Origin: CAZGSG01 sp964528095
GTDB taxonomy: Bacteria; Bacteroidota; Bacteroidia; Chitinophagales; Chitinophagaceae
Direction of reading: 5' to 3'
DNA: 14,320 bases
Assembly: GCA_964528095.1 (NCBI GenBank)
Contig: CAZGSG010000140.1
Coordinates: 1 to 14,320, forward strand
Position 1 is the stretch's first letter; every line of letters starts with the position of its first letter. This document shows, one piece after another, positions 1-6,516 of this stretch. The notes beneath the pieces were generated by a model. The model was given only the letters and a program-made list of their open reading frames with translations, did not search any database and had not been told where the DNA came from. The position numbers and the translations under genes were made by a program.

Positions 1-1
1 A

Positions 2-67
2 CATTTTTCCAAAGCCAATGCCTGGCTGATCAGTAAGGGCATTGATCCGGTGGATTGGACGTTGTGA
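2..67 (+). CDS. ung: Uracil-DNA glycosylase, C-terminal end only (partial)
   Basis: Only the last 21 residues and the TGA stop are inside the window; the gene begins upstream. The frame starting at base 2 reads HFSKAN, then WLISKGIDPVDW, and ends in L. This matches the family-1 uracil-DNA glycosylase C-terminus, where a conserved HF is followed by an N, a helix, and a final P-I/V-D-W (E. coli Ung has HF, then a PIDW motif, near its end). The enzyme removes uracil from DNA as the first step of base excision repair in the cytoplasm. The catalytic Asp and the HPSP loop lie outside the window, so activity cannot be judged. The fragment is short and the call rests on this motif alone, but the ending is characteristic. 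Confidence 0.8.
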   Translation, partial: HFSKANAWLISKGIDPVDWTL

Positions 68-94
68 GGTGTTGAAAGGGAATAAGTGTTTTTA

Positions 95-182
95 ATTCAA
101 AATTCAAAATTAAAAATGCAAAAAAAAGTCCCCATTATTGATAAAGAACTCCGGATTTGCATTTGTAATTTTGGTTTTGAAT
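95..182. repeat. AT-rich imperfect inverted repeat between ung and the GNAT gene
   Basis: The left arm (95-122) and right arm (156-182) are reverse complements over about 27 bases, with roughly two mismatches and one bulged base, separated by 33 bases. The arms consist of runs such as ATTCAAAATT and TTTGCATTT. The left arm also has an internal direct repeat (ATTCAAA at 95-101 and 102-108). As RNA it would fold into one long hairpin. It may end the ung transcript, but there is no GC-rich stem directly followed by a T-run, so it is not a classical intrinsic terminator. It could equally be a copy of a dispersed intergenic repeat. The pairing is seen directly; the role is not known. Confidence 0.7.
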
Positions 183-207
183 ATTCATGCGTCGTTAGAT
201 AATTTAA
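177..207 (+). promoter_or_regulatory. Weak candidate promoter for the GNAT-plsC pair
   Basis: A TTG at 177-179 lies 20 bases before TAATTTAA (200-207). This partly matches the Bacteroidota TTG / TAnnTTTG pattern; the last two bases of the -7 box differ. It would give a leader of about 20 bases before the ATG at 233. The -33 part lies inside the right arm of the inverted repeat, so hairpin and promoter overlap. The region is AT-rich, so chance matches are likely. Confidence 0.25.
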
Positions 208-232
208 TTATTTATAAAAGATACTTCAACAA

Positions 233-817
233 ATGATTCCTCAGGATCTCGTATTGGAAACAAAGAACGCCTTATTACGACCCATCATTCCGGAAGATGA
301 AAAAGCGTTTTACGAACTGGCTAAACAGGATGCAGATATGTGGAGTTTTTTTTCATTGAACCTGGGTGATGCCGCGCAACTTTCCAAATGGATGCAAATG
401 GCTGTTACCGATAAAGCGGCGGAAACAAGACGACCGTTCACCATTATTGATAAAGCAAGCGGAAAGATTGCCGGTAGCAGCAGCATGGGGAATATTTCCT
501 ATCATGATCTGCGCCTGGAGATCGGCTGGAGCTGGTTGGGAAAGGAATTCAGAAGCACGGGTCTGAACAGGCATGCAAAATTTTCGATGATGCGCTATGC
601 GTTTGATGAACTGAAGTTTGAGCGGGTTGAGTTTAAAACCGATGTACAAAATGCAAGGGCAAGAAAAGGATTAGAAAATGTCGGTGGCATTGAAGAGGGC
701 ATCTTACGAAGTCACATGACCATGTGGAATAACCGCCGTCGTACTTCGGTCTATTATAGTGTGTTAAAAAATGAGTGGCCTACGCTTGTAAAAACGATCT
801 TCAGGGATATTGAATAA
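233..817 (+). CDS. GNAT-family N-acetyltransferase (RimJ/RimL-like)
   Basis: This 194-residue protein has the size and layout of the Acetyltransf_3 group: a cytoplasmic enzyme that moves an acetyl group from acetyl-CoA to an amine. It opens with an L-x-LRPIIPED strand-turn (residues 14-22), typical of RimL-like proteins, which often acetylate protein N-termini, amino sugars or antibiotics. The acetyl-CoA loop is WLGKEFRSTGLN (101-112), an R-S-T-G version of the usual R/Q-x-x-G-x-G/A. It is followed by the strand FERVEFKTDVQN (129-140), the usual N-x-x-S/A-x-x-x-L/I helix region, and EGILRSH (155-161). No Shine-Dalgarno sequence precedes the ATG, as is common in this phylum. plsC starts 3 bases after its stop, so the two are probably co-transcribed. 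The substrate cannot be told from sequence. Confidence 0.88.
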   Translation: MIPQDLVLETKNALLRPIIPEDEKAFYELAKQDADMWSFFSLNLGDAAQLSKWMQMAVTDKAAETRRPFTIIDKASGKIAGSSSMGNISYHDLRLEIGWSWLGKEFRSTGLNRHAKFSMMRYAFDELKFERVEFKTDVQNARARKGLENVGGIEEGILRSHMTMWNNRRRTSVYYSVLKNEWPTLVKTIFRDIE

Positions 818-820
818 ACT

Positions 821-1558
821 ATGAAACTATTCAAGGACATAGCCGCGCGTATCTGGGCAGTATGGGGAATCATCAGTTTCATGATCACTTTCCTCGTGAT
901 CTTTATTCCTTCTATGCTCGCCTACCTGATGCCAGATCCAAAAGGCGCCGCATACTTTACAAAAGTGGCCAGGATATGGATGCGGGTATGGCTTACACTG
1001 GTGGGCTGTCCGCTACGGGTAGTTGGAAAAAATAATTTTACAAAAGGCCGGGCTTATATCGTTACCTGCAATCATAATTCATTACTTGATATTCCTCTCT
1101 CCTCGCCTTTTATTCCAGGCCCCAATAAGACCATCGCCAAAACATCTTTTACAAAAGTGCCGCTCTTTGGCTGGTTTTATCGCAAGGGCTCTGTACTGGT
1201 AGACCGGAATAGTGAAACAAGCCGGCGCAGAAGTTTTGAGGAAATGCGAAAAGTATTGCGGACCGGCATTCATATGTGCATTTATCCGGAAGGTACCCGT
1301 AACCGTACCACCATGCCATTAAAAAAATTCTATGATGGCGCTTTCAAACTGGCCACGGATACGAAGACAGCGATCATACCTTCTTTAATTTTTAATACGA
1401 ATAAGGCACTGCCGGTAAACAGGACATTTTATTTTCTTCCCAGGCAATTAGAGATCCATTTTCTGCCAGCGGTAGATAGCTGCAATTGTAGTTCTGAACA
1501 ATTAAAGGAAAAAGTATTCAAGGTTATGCAGGAATACTATGTAGCCAACAAAGATTAA
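821..1558 (+). CDS. plsC: 1-acyl-sn-glycerol-3-phosphate acyltransferase (PlsC/LPLAT family)
   Basis: This 245-residue enzyme is predicted to add the second acyl chain to lysophosphatidic acid, giving phosphatidic acid, at the inner membrane. It begins with a hydrophobic segment at about residues 12-36. The acyltransferase domain then shows motif I NHNSLLD (84-90, the catalytic H-x4-D), motif II KGSVLVDR (122-129), motif III YPEGTRNR (155-162, binding glycerol phosphate) and the motif IV region IIPSLIF (185-191). Length and motifs are normal for PlsC. It starts 3 bases after the GNAT stop, so it is likely the second gene of that pair. Its TAA overlaps the stop codon of the convergent lptD gene, leaving no intergenic space for a terminator. 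A related lyso-ornithine-lipid or other LPLAT acyltransferase is possible; PlsC is the best fit. Confidence 0.9.
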   Translation: MKLFKDIAARIWAVWGIISFMITFLVIFIPSMLAYLMPDPKGAAYFTKVARIWMRVWLTLVGCPLRVVGKNNFTKGRAYIVTCNHNSLLDIPLSSPFIPGPNKTIAKTSFTKVPLFGWFYRKGSVLVDRNSETSRRRSFEEMRKVLRTGIHMCIYPEGTRNRTTMPLKKFYDGAFKLATDTKTAIIPSLIFNTNKALPVNRTFYFLPRQLEIHFLPAVDSCNCSSEQLKEKVFKVMQEYYVANKD

Positions 1559-4335
1559 TACCCCTTCTGGAATACTCTTGTACGGTTGATCTTCAGATCC
1601 TGCAGAATCCCTGATTTAGGACTGATCGTAAAATTGAAATAGCGGTATGGGCTGATCGGTGTTACATTGATCGACATTTGCCAGCAATGCATATCTCTTG
1701 AAATAGCCATGGTCAGCGTTTCCAGTTTTCTTGTCTTTACATCCACATAACCATTCAGGCTGAATTGCCATTTGGGCGAAAGGTTGAAACTACCATTGAA
1801 ATTGGCGCTGGAACTAAATATCTTTTCAAAACCGCTATAGTCAGGTTTTATCTGTTGTACAAAATATAAAGAATAAGAAATGCTCACCTGCCAGGGTATA
1901 TTAAAGTCAACAAACTCATTGGGGTTTTGCCGCATATAATCCAATAAGCGCTGTTGATCCGCTGCTACAGCAGGATCATTCAATATGTCTTGTTGCTGTT
2001 TCTTTTTTTCCTCATCTTTTTTGGAATCCAGCGGCTTGCTTTTGAAGCTCGTGGATAAAGAAACGCTACCTGTAGTAATACGACCTGGCTTGAATTTCCC
2101 CCCCGACCAGGCATATTTGCCAATATCACGTCCCATCTTGTCCGTCTGGTAAGGACTCATTGTAGCATTGGCGCTTAAATTTATTTTATTGAATAAATTA
2201 CTACGGAAATAAAATTGTACAGGAGAAAGCGCCATCGAGTCGGCAAAAAAGTTATAGCTCGTGGAAAAACCGTAACCATCCACCAGTCTCACCTTTTCGG
2301 CCACCGGTTCACCTCCTGTGGAATCTTTCTTGGCGCGAAGTTTCATCTCCAGCGTATTATCTATCTGGAAACTCAATCCGCCAAACTCGCCCTCTCCATA
2401 CCCGCTATAAATACCACCCTGTAATTCAGAGAACCGGATAAAATTGGTTTTTGTCGTATCAACCTGCAGATTGTAATAATATTTTTTTGAAAGATCCGGT
2501 TTGTAGTTCATGCTCACAGACGGACGAATGGTATGCCGGATCGCTTCGATCTTTTTCGACTTCTTGAATTCATACATACCAAAAACGGCCGTATTAAAAC
2601 TCAATGCGAAGGAGGCCTGCTGATCGATAAAAGCACCTTTGGTAATAGTGGTATCTACTTTTTTTGTGACATCATTCCAGGTGCGACGGAATTTTTGCGA
2701 TATCCATACCTGCGAATAGCTTACTGACGGAGAAATAACCAATGCACCTCCCAGTAAAGGAGGAAGTGATACGGAGATAGGAATATTATGTTGCGCTCCC
2801 CATTGGATAGTGTCCAGCAGGTTACGGAATTTGAATGCGGTATCGTAAAAAGCGACCTGGTTTCTGAACGTTCCGTTATAGCCTATCCCTAATTGCTCAT
2901 ACCATTTTTTGCTGCCGGCAAAATCCTTTCTTTCAAAAGGATAAATCGTATTCACAGTAAATCCTACATCAGGCAGGCTGATCGTTACAAGCCTGGAAAG
3001 ATTGTTCTGACTATGATTGGCTGTAACGGTCAGGTTAAATGGCTTGTCGGCCCAGGTCTTTGAATACGCAATTGAAGAACCCAGCAGGTTTTGGAAATTC
3101 TGGTTCACATTATTGGTGACATTTCTATTATAGGCAGTGGAACTGGCATTTACATTCGCGGAAAATGTTTGGCCTGGTCTTGCGCGGCTATCAACCGAAT
3201 GTCCCCATACCAGTGAATAGCTGGTATTCTTGTAGTAGTCAGGATCACCTTTAAAATCTCTTTTGGTGGAGATCAGTCCGAAATTAAAATTACCCTGGTA
3301 ACGATAACGTTTCCGGTAGGTAGGATTTACATTTACTGCCCATCCGCCATAAGAATATACATCGCCATATACTTTTGCGTCCCAGTAATCATTGATCACT
3401 TTATAATACCCGATCCCGGTTAATCCCACACCAGCTACTTCATTGGTTTCAAACCGGGGAGGCAGAAACCCTGAATGCCGGCCCTGGCTAAGCGGGAAAA
3501 AACCAAAGGGAAGATAAATTGGAATGGGCACCCCTTCAAACTCAGGGTGTGTAGGACCCGAAACAGCGAGTTTCTTATTGATCACTTTTATTTTATTGGC
3601 CAAAAACTGGAAGTGAGGATGATCAAGATTGCAGGTGGTAAATCCCCCGCGGAGACCGTAAGTAACATCCTTGTCCACTTTTTTAGCTATATCCATATGG
3701 ATAAACATCTCATTGGACTGTGTGATCGTTTGATTGCTTAATCCTTTTTGTGTTTTGAAATTATATTTGAGCGAATCGCTTGTAAAACTTTGCTCTCCAT
3801 CTTTAAACTCTGCGCTTTCCAGTATGGAGCCTGTGCTGTCCGTAGAACTAAAAGCTGAAAATGTCTGGGTCTGCTGGTCGATCCTGACCAGCGGCGCTGT
3901 GAGTGTCACCTTTTCATACTCTGTCTTGGTCTTACCATAGAGATAGATCTTTTTATCCTGTATCATGACGACTGCAGAATCTTCGGCGTAATAATGTACG
4001 GGGGCGGTAAGGGTGTCTTTTGAAATTTTCACAGAAAAGGTGTCAACCTTTTGCCTGAGAACTGAATCATTACCAGGAAGCCCGGTAGTATCATTTGAAA
4101 TGACAGTAACGGACCGCCTGCTGGTATCAGGTTTCCCCCGGGGAATCGTGTCATTACGGGGCAGGAATTTTTCGACGTTGATAGGAACCGTGTCGGCAGC
4201 TAATGTTAAAGGACTGTAAAAATATTTTTCATTTACATGCTGAGCAAGGCTTTTCCACGTTACTATAACAAATATAGCAGCCGTAAACAGGCTGGTTAAA
4301 AAATATTTTGCTCTAAATTTGCGCAGTAGCTCCAT
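1555..4335 (-). CDS. lptD: Putative LPS assembly protein LptD (outer-membrane barrel)
   Basis: This 926-residue protein is predicted to be the outer-membrane LPS translocon, which receives LPS from the periplasmic bridge and inserts it in the outer leaflet. An N-terminal hydrophobic stretch (about 11-26) ending in AQ serves as signal peptide. Then come a Thr/Asp-rich spacer and an OstA-like periplasmic beta domain (about 112-260). Next is the conserved entry to the barrel: C235, PIYLPFGFFPL (272-282), and RHSGFLPPRF (286-295). This resembles the P-x-x-Y-x-P...RRSGFL segment of proteobacterial LptD. The rest is alternating aromatic beta-strand sequence of a large barrel. A charged Lys/Glu/Gln-rich insert (about 771-815) interrupts it. 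There are only two cysteines, C235 and C884. It is larger than E. coli LptD (784 residues), consistent with the Bacteroidota LptD_2 type. It is divergent from the amidase gene and convergent with plsC. No lptE is visible nearby. Confidence 0.85.
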   Translation of the reverse strand: MELLRKFRAKYFLTSLFTAAIFVIVTWKSLAQHVNEKYFYSPLTLAADTVPINVEKFLPRNDTIPRGKPDTSRRSVTVISNDTTGLPGNDSVLRQKVDTFSVKISKDTLTAPVHYYAEDSAVVMIQDKKIYLYGKTKTEYEKVTLTAPLVRIDQQTQTFSAFSSTDSTGSILESAEFKDGEQSFTSDSLKYNFKTQKGLSNQTITQSNEMFIHMDIAKKVDKDVTYGLRGGFTTCNLDHPHFQFLANKIKVINKKLAVSGPTHPEFEGVPIPIYLPFGFFPLSQGRHSGFLPPRFETNEVAGVGLTGIGYYKVINDYWDAKVYGDVYSYGGWAVNVNPTYRKRYRYQGNFNFGLISTKRDFKGDPDYYKNTSYSLVWGHSVDSRARPGQTFSANVNASSTAYNRNVTNNVNQNFQNLLGSSIAYSKTWADKPFNLTVTANHSQNNLSRLVTISLPDVGFTVNTIYPFERKDFAGSKKWYEQLGIGYNGTFRNQVAFYDTAFKFRNLLDTIQWGAQHNIPISVSLPPLLGGALVISPSVSYSQVWISQKFRRTWNDVTKKVDTTITKGAFIDQQASFALSFNTAVFGMYEFKKSKKIEAIRHTIRPSVSMNYKPDLSKKYYYNLQVDTTKTNFIRFSELQGGIYSGYGEGEFGGLSFQIDNTLEMKLRAKKDSTGGEPVAEKVRLVDGYGFSTSYNFFADSMALSPVQFYFRSNLFNKINLSANATMSPYQTDKMGRDIGKYAWSGGKFKPGRITTGSVSLSTSFKSKPLDSKKDEEKKKQQQDILNDPAVAADQQRLLDYMRQNPNEFVDFNIPWQVSISYSLYFVQQIKPDYSGFEKIFSSSANFNGSFNLSPKWQFSLNGYVDVKTRKLETLTMAISRDMHCWQMSINVTPISPYRYFNFTISPKSGILQDLKINRTRVFQKGY

Positions 4336-4345
4336 ACGGTGGCAG

Positions 4346-4373
4346 CAAAAGTAAATCTTTCAGACCTAAACAA
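4346..4373 (-). promoter_or_regulatory. Bacteroidota-type promoter for lptD, with a very short leader
   Basis: Read on the minus strand, TTG (4373-4371) is followed after 17 bases by TACTTTTG (4353-4346), a full match to TAnnTTTG. The start of transcription would fall near 4340, only about 5 bases before the lptD ATG at 4335. This would leave no room for a ribosome binding site. Both boxes are seen directly; use as a promoter is inferred. The motif is short, so a chance match remains possible. Confidence 0.45.
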
Positions 4374-4415
4374 TTTGTGAAGATTGCGGATAAACCCATT
4401 AAATATCAATAGACC

Positions 4416-5399
4416 ATGATGAAACGAACCATTTTCTTTTTTCTTCCTTTTTTATTGTCCATCTTCCTCCTATCCTTTACTCCGGAAAAGCCAGCTACCA
4501 CCACGGAACATTCGGCTGCACCGAAAGCAACGATCAAAACACTTATAATAGATCCTGGACATGGAGGGTTTGATGGAGGTGCCAGGGGCTCCTTTTCTCA
4601 TGAATCGGAAGTGAGCCTGCAGGTATCCCTTAAATTCGGAAAGGCCTTACAAAAAGAATTCCCCGACCTGAAGATCATCTATACAAGGACAACGGATATT
4701 ATGCCCGGAAATAAGCGGACCATTGAAGAAGGACTTCGCTACAGGGCTAATCTGGCGAATGAATCAGGCGGAGATCTTTTTATAGCTATCCACTGCAATT
4801 CGGCCGGTAAAAAAGCAGGAGGCTGGTATGAACGGGTAATCGCAAGCAAGACGCCTATAAAAAAGACCGTGGGTAAAGGCAAAAAGAAAAAGACGGTCAC
4901 TACTTATAAATATACGTATAACAATGTGTGGCATGAGAACAAGGCTAAAGGTACCGAGACCTATGTATGGGCTGTAAGTAAGAACGATGCGAAGGTCAAT
5001 TCCATTAATAAGACCGAATATTATGGGGAAATTGATTCTACAATGACCACACTTGAACTACCCGACCCTTCGGATCCGGCAGAAAAAGCAAGAATGCTGA
5101 TCTATGCCCAGCATTATTTCCGTAAGAGCCTGAGCCTGGCCGATCTGGTAGAGAAAGAATTCGAGGCATCTGGCCGTGTCAGCCGCGGTGTTCGCCAACG
5201 GAATGACAAAGGTATTTGGGTATTACAGGCCACAGGTATGCCGAGCATACTGGTAGAAATGGGTTTTATCTCTAATACGGAGGAAGAGCAATACATCAAT
5301 AGCGATAAGGGGCAGGAGGAAATAGTAGAAGACCTGGTGAATGCTTTTAAGGTCTATAAACAGCGAATGGAGGCAAAAACCATTACTACCGGCCCTTAA
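4416..5399 (+). CDS. N-acetylmuramoyl-L-alanine amidase (Amidase_3), exported
   Basis: This 327-residue zinc amidase is predicted to cut the bond between N-acetylmuramic acid and L-alanine in peptidoglycan, as in AmiA/B/C-type cell separation enzymes. A signal peptide covers about residues 1-22 (MMKR, then a Phe/Leu-rich core). The catalytic domain shows DPGHGGFDGGARG (46-58) with Zn ligand H49, a likely ligand E63 in ESEVSL, H126 in IAIHCNSA (123-130), and the catalytic Glu in ILVEMGFIS (278-286, E281). Between the second His and the C-terminal motif lie about 150 residues, including a Lys-rich piece (145-160), longer than the minimal domain. No SPOR, LysM or AMIN cell-wall-binding domain is visible. 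Two ATGs sit side by side at 4416 and 4419; either may be used. No Shine-Dalgarno is seen. The gene is divergent from lptD and ends at a strong terminator. Confidence 0.93.
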   Translation: MMKRTIFFFLPFLLSIFLLSFTPEKPATTTEHSAAPKATIKTLIIDPGHGGFDGGARGSFSHESEVSLQVSLKFGKALQKEFPDLKIIYTRTTDIMPGNKRTIEEGLRYRANLANESGGDLFIAIHCNSAGKKAGGWYERVIASKTPIKKTVGKGKKKKTVTTYKYTYNNVWHENKAKGTETYVWAVSKNDAKVNSINKTEYYGEIDSTMTTLELPDPSDPAEKARMLIYAQHYFRKSLSLADLVEKEFEASGRVSRGVRQRNDKGIWVLQATGMPSILVEMGFISNTEEEQYINSDKGQEEIVEDLVNAFKVYKQRMEAKTITTGP

Positions 5400-5422
5400 C
5401 AATATAAATGGCCACATTTTTG

Positions 5423-5457
5423 AAGGGGTGATATGCTATCATCCCTTTTTTTATTTT
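5423..5457 (+). terminator. Intrinsic terminator after the amidase gene
   Basis: GGGGTGATA (5425-5433) pairs with TATCATCCC (5437-5445) around a TGC loop; one pair is G-U in RNA. Two flanking A-T pairs extend the stem. Seven T residues follow (5446-5452), then ATTTT. This is a textbook rho-independent terminator, placed 25 bases after the amidase stop. It separates the amidase transcript from the MCE-ostA transcript downstream. Confidence 0.85.
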
Positions 5458-5520
5458 ATCGCAGCTAACACGTTTAAAAATAATTAGTTAATTTGGCAGC
5501 GTGGTAAGTAAACCCGAATC

Positions 5521-6510
5521 ATGAAGATCAATAATGAAACTAAAGTCGGCCTCTTAACTATTGTGGCGCTGGTATTGGTAATATTTGGATTTAATTTTTT
5601 AAAAAGTAAGGACCTCTTCAATAAATCCACCAAAATCTACGCTGTATTCGATAAGCTTGGATCGCTGACCAAATCAAACGAGGTAAAGATCAATGGTCTT
5701 ATCATTGGAACGGTGACGGATATGGAACCTACCGATAAGAACGTGACAGGTATAAAAATCACCATTTCTCTTTCTCGTGATGTAAATATTCCCGATAATT
5801 CAGTGGCTTATATTACCGCTCCTTTCGGCGGTCTTGGTTCTTCTTCTATCATTATCGAAAAAGGAGACGGCACTACTTATTTAAAAGATGGAGGTATATT
5901 AAAGACCAGGGTGGATGAAGGATTGTTGGGTGGTCTTTCAGCTGAAGTCTCTCCTACTCTTGCTAAACTACGTGCTACGCTCGATTCGCTCAACAAGGTA
6001 TTTGGTGGAATCAATAAATTATTCGACAGCGATACCAAAGGCAACCTGCAGCAGGTCATCGCCAACCTGAACATGACTACTGCATCACTCAATAAGATGC
6101 TGGATCCGCAAAACAGCGCTCTTGCCAAGACCATGAACAATGCGGCTTCCATTACAGAGAATCTTAAGAATAATAATGATAGCATCACGGCTGTTATCAG
6201 CAATGCGAAACAATTCACAACACAATTAACAAAACTGGATATCCAACGCACAATGGATACCCTGCAGTCGGCGGTAAGCCTGCTAAAGACCACGATCAAT
6301 AAAGTGTCGAGTACAGACGGTACACTGGGCGCCCTGATACATGACAGGCAATTGTATAATAAACTTAATGATGCTGTATTAAGTGCGGAAATCCTGATAG
6401 ACGATCTGCGTACCCATCCAAAACGTTACGTTAATTTGTCCATCTTTGGCAAAAAGGATAAAGGAGGGGCATTAACTTCGCCCGTCAAAAAGGATACTAT
6501 TCCGCAGTAA
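5521..6510 (+). CDS. MCE/MlaD-family lipid-transport protein
   Basis: This 329-residue protein is predicted to be anchored in the inner membrane and to bind phospholipid in the periplasm as part of an Mla-type transporter. It starts with MKINNETKVG and one membrane helix (about 9-27), the usual MlaD layout. The MCE domain follows (about 37-115): YAVFDKLGSL, then VKINGLIIGTV (55-65) and the hydrophobic pore-loop region PFGGLGSSSIII (101-112). The tail (about 140-297) is predicted helical, rich in Leu, Asn and Thr, and ends in RTHPKRYVNLSIFGKK, an ending I recognise from Bacteroidota MCE proteins. This tail is much longer than in E. coli MlaD (183 residues in total). A possible -7 box (TTAATTTG, 5488-5495) precedes the gene but no clear -33 box does. 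mlaE and mlaF are not adjacent. ostA follows after 6 bases, so the two form an operon. Confidence 0.88.
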   Translation: MKINNETKVGLLTIVALVLVIFGFNFLKSKDLFNKSTKIYAVFDKLGSLTKSNEVKINGLIIGTVTDMEPTDKNVTGIKITISLSRDVNIPDNSVAYITAPFGGLGSSSIIIEKGDGTTYLKDGGILKTRVDEGLLGGLSAEVSPTLAKLRATLDSLNKVFGGINKLFDSDTKGNLQQVIANLNMTTASLNKMLDPQNSALAKTMNNAASITENLKNNNDSITAVISNAKQFTTQLTKLDIQRTMDTLQSAVSLLKTTINKVSSTDGTLGALIHDRQLYNKLNDAVLSAEILIDDLRTHPKRYVNLSIFGKKDKGGALTSPVKKDTIPQ

Positions 6511-6516
6511 CCACCA

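Noticed and set aside
5877..6299. 140-residue minus-strand open frame inside the MCE gene
   Set aside because: It is an antisense shadow of a helical Leu/Asn-rich coding region, with no recognisable domain or start context.
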